A stretch of 64,000 nt of DNA from Lamellibrachia satsuma (taxonomy: Eukaryota > Annelida > Polychaeta > Sabellida > Siboglinidae). The translations under genes were made by a program, and so were the position numbers. The notes beneath the pieces were generated by a model. That model did not search any database. It saw nothing but the letters and a program-made list of their open reading frames with translations, and was not told the origin of the DNA. Shown piece by piece: positions 11,440 through 22,672 of this stretch. The stretch spans positions 3,795,501 through 3,859,500 of the forward strand of contig BSQZ01000014.1 of NCBI GenBank assembly GCA_033239005.1, in the 5' to 3' direction. Each line of letters opens with the position of its first letter. The stretch's first letter is position 1.

Positions 11440-12375
11440 CAGAATGGTCTGATATAAGGTGTGGTGTCCCTCAACTTCAAGCCAATGTCAATGATATGTG
11501 TTGGGTCCACTTCTGTTCCTTGTGTACGTAAGTGATATCCCGGGACATGTTGATAGTGAAGTAAGGATATTAGCAGATGATACAAATTAAGATCTGGAAA
11601 GCCTTGATTACAATTTTTTATCACACAATACTACAAGAAGACCCAAAGCTAAGTAAGTTGTGTAAGTGGTCCAGAAAATGGCTGCTAAAATTCCATGCAG
11701 ACAAATGCAAGATGGTGCATTGGAGTAGCAATAACCCACACTACCAATGATACAGAAGAAACAATGCTGGACGAATCTGATGAAAAAGATCTAGGTGTGT
11801 ACTTGGACGTCCAGCAATATGAAACTATCATTACAGTGCTCGAAAGCAGAAGCTACAGTGATGTCTGTACTCAGATCCATCAAAAGTGGTTTTCACTATT
11901 TGGATACTGAAAGTTTAAATATTTTGTATAAGACTTACGTCAGGCCGCACCTAGAACACTGTATACAAGCATGGAGTCCCTACAAGTTAAAGATATACTA
12001 CTCAAAAAAGTACAGAGGCGAGCCACTAAGCTGGTACCAAGCATCAAACACCTGCCATATGAAGAGCTACTTCAAAGATTAAATCTTTATTAGCTGAAGC
12101 AGAGGCACATGAGACGAGACTTGACCGAATGTGACAAACTCCTGACAGCGAAGGAACATATACGATATGGACAATATTTCCACCTATAGCAGAAACCAGC
12201 TGACTTCGAGGAAACTCGTTAACACTCCTAAAAACAAGATCAGGGCTACAAGTTATGCAGTTTTTTTTTAGCCAAAGAGTTTTTAAATCACTGGAACAAA
12301 TTACCAAGCCATGTTGTAACCACAACAACAACCAATGCATTTAAGGCAAGATTTGATAACCTTTGGAAGTAGGAA
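11440..12375 (+). mobile_element. Decayed LINE reverse transcriptase fragment
   Basis: Across shifting frames: an RT palm remnant around 11455-11600, FHADKCKMVHW, DEKDLGVYLD, LYKTYVRPHLEHCIQAWSPY, then HWNKLPSHVV. Several stops and frameshifts. It lies between the histone genes. Confidence 0.8.
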
Positions 12376-12379
12376 ATGA

Positions 12380-13200
12380 CAGACGCCAATCAGGCCCTGC
12401 TTATAAATTCCATTAATCCTTAAGGGTAAGTGACAGTGTAATGAAAACATACCACCGGCATCGTATTCCCCAGGCCGGCCCATGGTGCTGAAACAGGTAG
12501 ATATGCCTACATGTCCATGGTGCTGTTTGGACATAATATAGGAAAAAGCATGGTCTACCGTTCACCATGTAAGTCGTGTAGGCCTAATTTCACAGCATAT
12601 TTTCATACGGGAAATTGCCAGATTCTTTCACGAAACCCTAATTTATGTACAATCTCACGAACTGCTCAGACCTGACCAACCCTTGGTGTATAATTGTTTT
12701 GATTTTCTCCTTTCGCGTGTTCAATCTGTTTTTCCTTGACCTTGCCCTTGGTGTTCTTTCGTCTGACAACGTGACCTAAACCACTGGCCAATGGCATGCA
12801 GCTTCATTTGCTTCACAATAAAAAAAACAGGTCGACATCGATTCCCTAAAAATTGGCTGATTCGTTAGAAATGTTTCGCTATATAATCTCATGTTTTATA
12901 AAAACAATTATATACGTTTTGTACGGATTCCACAGACATTTTCTAGAGAAAAAGATTTTTTTACGAAAGGCAACATTTTCGCACGTAACGAAAAAACGTT
13001 ATGGCTTATGCTGTTCACCGAGTTATTCATCTTTAGTTTATACAAAGTCACAGAAGCCCAGTTCGCACATGATAAATTGAGTGGGATCATCACAAAGCCA
13101 ACACTTTCTATTGAGCATAAGAATAAATTGAAAGAATACTAAATGAAGATAAATAGACCTTTTGCAATTAAATAAAAACACGACAAACAACCGATTGGTG
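12380..13200. other. Histone intergenic stretch, nothing recognised
   Basis: No gene or known element seen between the LINE remnant and the lone H2A promoter; short ORFs only. Confidence 0.5.
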
Positions 13201-13208
13201 AACACTAC

Positions 13209-13278
13209 AGTCACGTGGGCGTGCCGAAACGGTTACACGCGCTTTAGTTAATTTTAATATAATAGCATCTATATAAAG
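13209..13278 (+). promoter_or_regulatory. Promoter of the lone H2A
   Basis: AGTCACGTG, three bases, then GTGCCGAA (13209-13228): the same composite, with the same spacing and the same orientation to the gene, as in the H2A/H2B promoter. TATATAAAG follows at 13270-13278, about 66 bases before the ATG. An ATTGG (reverse CCAAT) lies just upstream. Confidence 0.75.
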
Positions 13279-13343
13279 ACGATTTTCCGTATAAAGACGA
13301 TTGTTTGATAGAGTGTAATTTGTGGTAGCAGACAATAAATAAT

Positions 13344-13724
13344 ATGTCGGCACGTGGTAAGGGCGGCAAAGCTAATGCGAAAAACAGGAGTCGGTCGTAT
13401 AGGGCAGGTCTCCAATTCCCTGTTGCGCGTGTCCATGGGATGCTGCGCAGGGGATACTACGCCGAGCACATCGGTGCTGGCGCTCCGGTGTATCTCGCCG
13501 CTGTCATGGAATACTTGGCAGCCGAGATCTTGGAGTTGGCGGGCAATGCGGCCAGGGACAACAAAAAATCGAGAATCATCCCTCGACACTTGCAACTGGC
13601 TCTCCGCAACGACGAAGAGCTGAATAGGTTGCTGTCGGCCACGACGATTGCTCAAGGCGGCGTTCTTCCCAACATCCAAGCCGTGCTTCTTCCTAAGAAA
13701 TCGGGGACGAAGTCTAAATCTTAG
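13344..13724 (+). CDS. H2A: Histone H2A, second and more divergent copy
   Basis: Intronless, 126 residues, [16 protein letters not shown] at the N-terminus. The histone fold, acidic patch ([20 protein letters not shown]) and docking domain ([17 protein letters not shown]) are intact. The alpha-1/L1 region is odd: [18 protein letters not shown] where canonical H2A has [18 protein letters not shown]. Two DNA-contacting arginines (R32, R42) are therefore Gly and His. Tail is SGTKSKS, with Ser after LLPKK as in the other copy. It has its own TATA box and stem-loop and no H2B partner nearby. Probably a specialised variant; a pseudogene is unlikely because frame and processing signals are intact. 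Confidence 0.97.
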   Translation: MSARGKGGKANAKNRSRSYRAGLQFPVARVHGMLRRGYYAEHIGAGAPVYLAAVMEYLAAEILELAGNAARDNKKSRIIPRHLQLALRNDEELNRLLSATTIAQGGVLPNIQAVLLPKKSGTKSKS

Positions 13725-13761
13725 ACACAGGCCACAAACGCCGTCGGCGTCGGAACAAAAC

Positions 13762-13777
13762 GGCTCTTTTCAGAGCC
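13762..13777 (+). terminator. Histone 3' stem-loop of the lone H2A
   Basis: GGCTCTTTTCAGAGCC, 37 bases after the stop and identical to the other two copies. Confidence 0.97.
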
Positions 13778-14129
13778 AAACAACAGTCAAAATCAAACAT
13801 GAACCATCAACGTGTTTGGAATTATATGAGTTTTTGTAATGTTAACGAATTTATCGATATCTAAGACTAGGCTAGGGAAGATGTTTGCAAAATATGTCAA
13901 TACAATAATAGTATTAACGTAGACTGTATTCAGCACTCAAAGAGCCGTGCTACAATCGATGTCGATGCAAAAATTCATTCACAATCTCTTAGAACTCTGG
14001 AATATTTACTAATAACTGACCTATCAATCATTTTTTAAGTAAATTCTTTAGCAAGCGCGCACGCACGCACGAAAAGCAACAACAATAACTACAGCGCATG
14101 TAAAGCGGGAGCACGGCACTATTACGCAT

Positions 14130-15310
14130 CCTAGTTAATTCTTGCACGCCTTTTACTTGCCCACTTTTTAGGGTGCCCCTGTAGATAAGAGGCTCGAGTT
14201 TCGCATTCAGCATCTCGTCGCCAGGGCCCAAGGGCTTCTGACAACATCGGTACTCCTGGCAGATCGACCTGTTGAAACGTTGATTTTTCAGTGGCTACGA
14301 ACCAGTAATATTGCTCGTTGGAATCAACGGGCCTCGCTCCCACTGCAATGGAGCATACGGCGAACAACTCTCACGCCAGCACGGTCTTGGGCGAGCCAGC
14401 CAGGTTCGATCCAGGTCTTTCCAGCCATCTTCATTTCTTCTTCAGCATTTTTTATTCTCCAGGTCCCCAGTGGTCTGCCTCCTTTTTCAGGTGGTGTCTA
14501 TTTGAGAATAGCTATTCACGTCCATGCGGAGAACATGACCAAGCCATCTCCATCTTCTCTGCATCACCTCATCGACGATGTTATTGATGTTGTTGATGTT
14601 GGTGCGTTCTGTGATTTCTCTGTTTCTCTTTGCTCCCAACGCATTCTTAGTATTCATGTAAGGCACACAAAACAAGACCTTTGAGTTGGCTCTCTATGTT
14701 CTTGTTTGTCCTCCATGTTTCTGAAGCGTACAGTTGTACTGAACAGACGTTACATCTGTATATTTTCAGTGTTGTCTTGGTGTGGAGAGTAGTGGATTTC
14801 CAGATGTTGGTGAGTCTGTTGTGCTGCCATGTCGATCCTTGTGGAGATTTATTTTTCAATGTTCTTGTCTGCTGAGATGAAGCTGCCAAAATACATCGTT
14901 CACCTCCTCTAGTACTTTCCCTCTCATAGTGGTCTTTCTTGTGCTGCGTGTCTTCAGGTTCATGAGCTTGGTCTTGGTCTCCGTTGGTGTATCTTGAGAC
15001 CAACTGTTTCTGCTTTGTTGTCAACTTTGTTTGTTTTTTCTTGGATATCCTGGGAGTGCAAAAGGAGGCCAATGTCTTCGGCGAAATCTGTATCGTCTAG
15101 CCGTTTAGTTAGTCCCCATACAAGTCCTTTTGGTCGATCACGACCAAAGAGTAATGGCGAGATGACGCATCCCTGCCTTACCCCAAGCCTCACACTGAAC
15201 CACTCGCTCTGTTGTCCATTGTGCCTCAAGCTACACGTCTTTCAGGATGATGATCACCTTCGAAGGCCTTTTCAAAGTCGATAAAGTTGATGTACAGAGA
15301 TGAGTTCCAC
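14130..15310 (-). mobile_element. Decayed RTE-like LINE
   Basis: The minus strand shows SVRLGVRQGCVISPLLF (RT domain), DTDFAEDIGLL (the FADD box, its second catalytic Asp position altered), LYASETWRTNK, then EVMQRRWRWLGHVLRM. This is the usual order of the RTE-type C-terminal half, broken by stops and frameshifts. Confidence 0.8.
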
Positions 15311-16680
15311 TCCACTATTGTCCGAATCATAAAGATCTGTTACGTGAACGATTTTGCACTCTTGAAGCCTGTTTATTCTTTCCTAAGTTGTTTCTCAGTG
15401 TCTTTTTTGATTTTGTTGTTGAACTACTCTGCAGAGTATACAAACTTAACTTTAATTGGGTTGTGGGCCCATCATCGCTAGTTGGACCGTCTTTGACGTC
15501 TGGGCGCGGGGTGTGTTGGCTGTCTGGTTCCCAACAACTCGTCGACCAAGACAGCAAGTGGAACGAAGTACAGTCAGTGGTTTGATGTTTATCATACCTT
15601 AATTGTTTGTATGATGTTACTTTTGAGTTTCCGCATCTGCTGCGACCAACTGGGGGGGGGGGTGAGGCAGGAAGTGGGACCTGGGAGGGTCGCCCAAAAA
15701 AACAGGTGGGAGATAGGAGGTTGGCCCCTAAACAGATGGGAGGTTGATACCCTGCCACACCCCTCACTAGGCTCCAGCAGCTGAGTAGGTCTCACATAAA
15801 CTTTCGATTCAGCTTCGTATTCAAAATCACCTACTTACATTGATCCAGTCGTTTTAAACAACTTCATGAAATGGATGATTCACATCTGATCAATCGAATA
15901 TATTGTGTCTGCATACTTACACACCCACCACACACCCACCACCACCACCACCACCACCAAGCAGTCCGTGCTTCATTTGTTGTTTTGTTTTACACGCATG
16001 TGGTTTATGTTTTTTCTTTGATCTTTTAGAAGCTATGTATAGGGTTAACCCTAACCCGCCTATGACAATACACGTTTTCGTCATGGCACTGTAATACGAA
16101 CTATACCAACGCGTATTTGAAATTATATTCAAACATCAGATCAACTTTCTTGTTCTTGCATTGTTTTTTGTTATATATAATAACACTATTACAGCGCCTA
16201 AATTCTCAGGGGCCGAGCTCAGTAGCATGGTAATTGCTGATACAATGTATTCTTTGTTGACACGATCATTATTTTTAAGTGTAACAGAACATTTAACAAC
16301 CATGTACAAGTACTACATTTTCTTCCAATTGAACCAAATCAATGTTGACATTGATCATAACTATTATCAAAGAGTGGCTGCCAAAAATCATCAGTATAAA
16401 TTTAGGATCCTAACACGGATGAATAATTTTGTAAAACAATAAAATTCTGAACTGATGCATATGATTAATATCCTTCAATAATCGCTTCTGTATCTAAACA
16501 TTTCCAGCTGTACCAGAACAGGTTTAACATAACTACTTAAAATGCAACTGAACAAGGTCTAGTTGCTGTAATAAAATGTAATTGTAACTGTTAAAATACA
16601 CAATATTTAAAACACATTTTGTGTGAATCACTATAGTTTTACAGTATTCTAACTGCTGTACTGATATCTATACTGTCTAT
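15310..16680. other. No gene recognised
   Basis: Contains a G-run (about 15650), a (CCA)n stretch (15926-15960) and short ORFs on both strands. Nothing family-like. Confidence 0.5.
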
Positions 16681-16684
16681 AGAA

Positions 16685-18521
16685 GTGCAGGGGGGTTACG
16701 TAGAGATGCCTCAAGCAAGACAAGAGGCCACTAGTACAGATAAACCAATAAAAAAATATCCGATAAACATGTCTGAAGCAGGTTATAGATGCGCGTGTTT
16801 AAAAGCTAGGAGTATAGTAAATAAGAAAAACGAATTAAACATTATGGTAGAAGATATTGACATTCACATAATTGGTATAACCGAATCATGGGCCAACACA
16901 GACATAACAGATGCTGAATTAGGATTGATAGGATACGTAATGTTTAGGAGAGATCGAATAGAAAGAAGGGGAGGGGGAGTTATTTTATATGTTAAAGAAT
17001 CTATTCAGGCTTTTGAAATAAAATTAGAAAGGGAAGCAGATTACGATGAAGCTGTTTGGTGCAAAATAGTTTCAGGAAATTCAAAATTAACTATTGGATT
17101 AGTTTACATAAGTCCAAACATAAACGAAGAGGATAACACAAAATGCTATAAAGGAAGTTAGTAAAGGGGAATGTATCATAATGCGAGATTTTAACCATGG
17201 ACACATACAATGGAAATCTAGAGAGTACAGGGGGTGAGGACCAACAATTTCTATTTTTAATTCAAGATAGCTTCCTTACTCAGCACGTGCTAGAACTAAC
17301 CAGGGGAGAAAATGTATTAGTTTTATCATCACAAAAAGAATTAGTGGACAATGTAAAAATACATGAACCATTGGGTAACAGTGACCACAATCAGATACAT
17401 TTTGACATCAATGTAAAATCAGAAAGTAAAAATAAAAAAATGTATAGGAGAAACTTCCACAAAGGTAACTATAAAGATATGAAAAAATACTTAGCAAAGC
17501 TAGATTGGAATAACATGCTGATGAATAAGACCGCAATTGAATATTGGAATATTCTAAAGTATTAAATTGAGAGTATCATTGATAAATTTGCTCCTTTGAA
17601 AAAACAAGGAAAACTGACTAGAAAGAAAAACTTGTCAAAGGAAGCTATTAGAAAAATAGTGTTTAAGCAAACTATGTGGAGGGTTTATAAGTGTACCAGA
17701 AAGGTTGAAGACTGCAAATTACAAAGAGGCACTTAACCTAGCTACAACTGAAATTAGAAAATCTAAAAGAACCTCTGAAAAAAAATTGGCAGGTATTATA
17801 AAAAATGACAGCAAGAGTTTCTATGCTTATGTAAGGAGTAAACAGAAAGTTCGAGATAAGGTCGGACCACTGGAAAACAACAGGGGAAACGTAATTTCAG
17901 ACAAGTTTCAAATGGCAGAGGTCCTGAATGAGTATTTCAGCTCAGTTTTTACCACAGAATATATATCAGATCACTTCCAGTTCCATTTACTGAATTTGAG
18001 GGCAATAAATCAGAACATTTAGGGCAATTATTTGTAACTCCTGAAATGATAGCACAGAAAATTAAGAAGATGAAAGATAATACCTGGAGTTGATGGGATA
18101 CCACCAAAACTGCTTAAGAAAATTGTTGTGCAAATTAGTACACCACTTACAAAATTGTTTAACTTGTCACTAAAAGGAATAGTTCCTTCAGAATGGAAAG
18201 AAGCAAATATTACGCCTCTATTTTAAGAAGGGATCGAGGAACAAGCCAGAGAATTACAGACCAGTGAGTTTAACATCATTTGTATGTAAATTACTCGAAA
18301 CATTAATTTGAGACCACATGGAGAATTCCTTGTGAAACATAAATTAATAAATACATTTCAACATGGGTTCCTAAAAGCAAGGTCATATCTAACCAATCTC
18401 TTATGTTTTTTTGAAGAAATTACAAAGTGGGTAGATGTTCAGAAAGCTTTCGATAAAGTGCCTCATCAAAGATTGTTACTTAAATTAAAAGCCCATGGTA
18501 TAGGTAATGATGTAATCAACT

Positions 18522-18575
<54 letters not shown>

Positions 18576-18709
18576 AGTATATGGCCTAATACTGATCCCT
18601 GTGGTACCCCACTCAAAACCGATTTCCAGTTTGAAATCTCACCATCTACTATTACTCTCTTGTCTTCTGTGTGTAAGCCACTTTTCTATCCAGTTGATTA
18701 TATAGGCAC

Positions 18710-18740
<31 letters not shown>

Positions 18741-19480
18741 AATGATTTGGAAGATGACATATCTAGCAAAGTACTTAAATTTGCAGATGACACAAAAGTA
18801 TTCAGAAAAGTTACTAATGATACAGATAAACAAAATCAAATTCTAGAGCTAATTAGGAGAACTATCATGTATAAGGAGAAACAGTTAATTGTACCCCTGT
18901 ACAAAGCAATAGTTAGACCACATTTGGAATATTGTATACAAGCATGGAGGCCGTATCGTAAAAAGGACATAGACAAGCTAAAAAGAATACAAAGAAGAAC
19001 AACTAAAATGATTCCAGAATTGAGAGACCTTAGTTACGAAAGTCGCTTATTACAATGTGGTTTGACAACACTAGAGACCAGGAGACTAAGAGGAGACCAA
19101 ACAGAAGTGTTTAAAATAGTGAACGGTTATGATGATGTTGATAGGAATATGTTCTTCAAACTTAAAGAAGGCAGTAGAACCAGAGGACACAAAGCAGCAT
19201 TAGTTAAGGAGCAGTGTAGGTTGGACATGAGAAAGTACTCTTTCTCACAGAGGGTGATAAATGAATGGAACAAAGTGCCAAATTATTGTGTTAATGCTAG
19301 TAGTGTGAATATGTTTAAAAATAGAATTGACAGATATCTGATATGGGCAGGCTACACACAGATGAGAAAATTGTTGGACTCTCGATAAGCCAATTGCTTC
19401 CTTGTCCACTTGCCATCTGGAACTTGTTGTTTGGGATGGCAATCTTGTTAAATATCTACAACTGCTACTGCCGGATCAAA
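16685..19480 (+). mobile_element. CR1-like LINE, rearranged and inactive
   Basis: 5' part: APE endonuclease with KARSIVNKKNELNIM, GITESW and GNSDHNQIHF. Middle: SKSFYAYVRSKQ linker and the RT start (GVDGIPPKLL, FQHGFLKARS, VQKAFDKVPHQRLLLKLKAH). End: LEYCIQAWRPYRKKDIDKLK, TTLETRRLRGDQ and NEWNKVP, then a 3' UTR. Frameshifts occur after 17160 and 17565. Two (TA)n arrays bracket a palm segment that is inverted, and about 75 residues after FADDTK are missing compared with intact relatives as I remember them. Confidence 0.85.
18571..18710 (-). mobile_element. Inverted RT palm segment inside the LINE
   Basis: Read on the minus strand this 140-base piece gives INWIEKWLTHRRQ and, one frame on, NWKSVLSGVPQGSVLG. 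That is exactly the RT part missing between DVINWI (before the first TA array) and INDLEDD (after the second) on the plus strand. Confidence 0.85.
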
Positions 19481-19489
19481 GCACCAGGC

Positions 19490-22400
19490 TGAATGAAGAA
19501 CTCTTGAAGCAGTAGTCTCTATATTATCCATGCAACATTCACATGTTGGTATAGAATTTATTGGTCTAAAGTTTCAATAAACCAAGGCTATCTTAATGAA
19601 CACAGTATATACATTATCATTACTCACTACACATGACATTCAACAGGGAGGTGTGATTCCATAGATCTCGGTGGAAGGAAAATTCTTAGAAACATTGACA
19701 ATACTCATTATGAATTAGCACCTAACAACTAAACTACAATACTGCCATACCAAAGCGGTGGGGGTGTGCCACCAGAGCCCCATGGAGCACATGCAGAGAG
19801 AAATCAAGAAATTTATGGTCACCAAGAGAGAATTATTGAACAATTTATCTAATATCTATAAGCATAAGGTAAGCCCGGGCGGAACGTTTTCATTGGGAAA
19901 TTTCCTCTTCGATGAAAGAGAGAATTATCAGGTTTAATTGGGGCACAAAGAGAGAAAATTTACATTTTTTCTACGGACACAGAGAGAAAAATGGCCAAAA
20001 ACGGGCATTTGCGCGACACATACATGTATACATCAGTATAGGGAGTACCCCCGGGCCACCACCCCAGCATTAAAACCTCTGAAATGTGACAAGTTTTTCT
20101 CATTCTCAAAAAATATTTACAGTTGATACCCGCTATATGGAACATATATATGAACTTGGCAAAATTGTTTCATACATCCAATGTTCCCAATCGCCAACCA
20201 GAAACCATTTATTATAAAAAAGGGCTGGGCAGGACGGGTATTAAATGTTGTCCCTTTTTAAACAGTTGTTCCTAACATCAGGAGTCCAATACTGAAACCC
20301 TCGACAGTATAAAAACCACTTTTGAGGAGTTCCAAATGTGGCATGACTTCTGAGGATCCACTGTACACAACGACCAGGCATCAGACCACACACTACAGTA
20401 GAACCCTCTTGAAAATGGCCACTGAATCGCAGTCTGTTTTTCCCACATCTGTATATCTGACGGGCCTCTGTAATTCGGCCACCCCGTTAATCGGGCTACT
20501 TATCTCGGTCACTTGGGTGGCTGCTTTAGAAGAGTTCTACTGTATTTAAATAACAATTAAGCCAACAATTCCAAATTAAATTACCCTCACATTTCTAGGT
20601 CAATAAAATTAAAAAATAATAAAATGTCCATGTTAGTAAAACATACTGATCACATTCACATGTATGGACAGTGTTTTTGTACACAGGGTTTCCATGTAAT
20701 GAGAATGTTTATAAGCTGATAAGACCAAATATTCCCTCCATAAATAGATATAGAGCATTTTAAAATATCAGTCCATCTGACTTTATTTATCATCAAAACG
20801 GAATTTATAAAACAAATTAAGTCTTGTAAACTCAGAAGTACTTTAAATAAATTGAGCCGAGGTTCATGCCAAGGCCAAATTATTAGGTCATCTAATGACC
20901 AGAATAATTACAACAATAACGTCATTCGCACAACATTAATTAAGCATAACTCTGGTGACATTCAGAAGAATGACTCGTAAAACGGCATGCAGGTTGACAG
21001 TGAATGTCACTGTGTCGATGCTAAGTCTGTCACTGCATTGCCTAAACACATGCAACGTCGCTGGCTCGGTTGGCAATGGAAACGCGGCCATTGTTGGTGA
21101 TGGTGTCCAATGGTTTTCGAGACAGTCGATGCTCTACAACAAATACAGTTGCCTTGGTAACACAGACATAAGTCGACAAAGACACATTAGGCAAAATTTC
21201 TGCTTGAAGACAAACTCCACTGTGGACAGTTTGGATCATGGAGTATTAAAACTTAGTTAAAAACAAAACACTACCAGACATATTTTCTGGCAAAACTAAG
21301 CAGATTTCATTTGATGTGGGCATATTTAGTAGCATGACAGATGGCGACACAGGATCAGAATGCAATAGGCCAATTAACCAAAGAATAATTGTATACCAAA
21401 TTTATACAAATTTCACCACAAAAAAACAGCATGTCTAGCACTACCGGTGGCCATTTCGGTCATAGGCTACACAGCATTGGATTTAGCTGAACAATTTACT
21501 CATTTGAGCCAATTTGGCCACCTTCATTTTCGTTAAAAAGCATGCAAAATACATGAGCGTTTGTTGTCTTGATGCATGTAACAAATTTGGCTAAAACAAT
21601 TTGTAACAAATTTGGCTAAACAATTTGTATTTGGCTAAGTAAAATTAGGGGGCTTTAACTAAGATGGCTAAATATTCTACAACATCAGAGCTAGCTCCGT
21701 CCGTTTACAAAAATATTTTAACAAAATACGAAGAGTGCGACACTGAATTGTTTAAATGATCTATATTTTTAATTCTGCCTGACACAATTACCAACTCACA
21801 GAATTATCATTTAGCCGGTTTAAAAATACAGTATATAGCAACAGCTCCACTATAGTGTTCTGTAAATCATTCGCTAGAAAATATCTAACAATAGACTCCA
21901 ACTGAAAAGAGGCATTAAGTTCTGAGAAGAGTGAATGTTAGAAAGACGTGGAACATGCAAAACCCCAGCACCAACACCTTGAAGAAAGGGGTGATCAGAC
22001 ACATTAGTAGAGTGCTGCAAAATGGGGTGACAATTAAACAGCACCTGATGACCTCTAGACAGGGTCATGATCCTGATCAGGGCACACCTGCTTATGAGTT
22101 AGTGAAATCGTTAACTTTTTCACTTTTTATACGAACGCCTGCAAAGTAAGAACAACCAGATCTGCCAGGCGATATAACCATGTGAACATTAATAGTTGAC
22201 CTGCACTTTAAAAACAAGTAGTCACAAAACTAGCACTTATATACCATATATAAATTTTTAAAATATTTTAATAGTTGGTTATCGTGCTGAATTCTTACTA
22301 CACAGTTACAATTCTGATGTCACCTTATTCACATCAGATCTTACGAGATGAACAGTGAAGGCTACTACAGATGCACTTGAAACAACATGAAGATGTTCCG

Positions 22401-22500
22401 TGGTATCGTTAATGAAAACACCATTGGTTGCACTCAGAGAACTTTGGTGTGATAAAACCCCCAACCAGCTGTGTATAAGTTAACCAATGCAAAATGCCAT
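19490..22500. other. Mostly featureless 3' flank of shugoshin
   Basis: Apart from the small MITE at 20394-20544, no element or gene is recognised. ORFs are short and overlap on both strands. Confidence 0.5.
20394..20544. mobile_element. pogo/Tigger-like MITE
   Basis: About 150 bases bounded by TACAGTAGAACCCTCTT and its near reverse complement AAGAGTTCTACTGTA, with TA at both outer ends. Internal text (GGCCAC, CGGTCAC) is of the kind seen in Tc1/mariner-pogo MITEs. Confidence 0.7.
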
Positions 22501-22527
22501 ACATTCCCTTTAATTAAAGTTCCAGTC

Positions 22528-22672
22528 TCACATGTGAGACGAGGGAAGCTGGCTGATGTGTTGCCAAAGATTACCTGATTTCTTCTTCATTGGCCGGATA
22601 GGTGGCACCACCATCTGGCCATCCTTTCCAACGTACACACTGGCGGTGTGGGGGTCACCTTGCCGCAGTTTT
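22528..22672 (-). CDS. sgo: shugoshin last exon
   Basis: Acceptor ATTGTAG|A completes Gln, then KLRQGDPHTASVYVGKDG to a stop TGA at 22530-22528. KLRQGD aligns with the KLRRGD end of the vertebrate SGO box. A GTAATC after KKKS could be an alternative donor, so the true end may differ. An ATTAAA lies just past the stop. Confidence 0.85.

Noticed and set aside
14380..14425. tRNA B-box-like GGTTCGATCC
   Set aside because: No A box or cloverleaf at the right distance; it lies within the RTE-like remnant.
16050..16065. Telomere-like AGGGTTAACCCTAACCC
   Set aside because: Only two or three units, no array.
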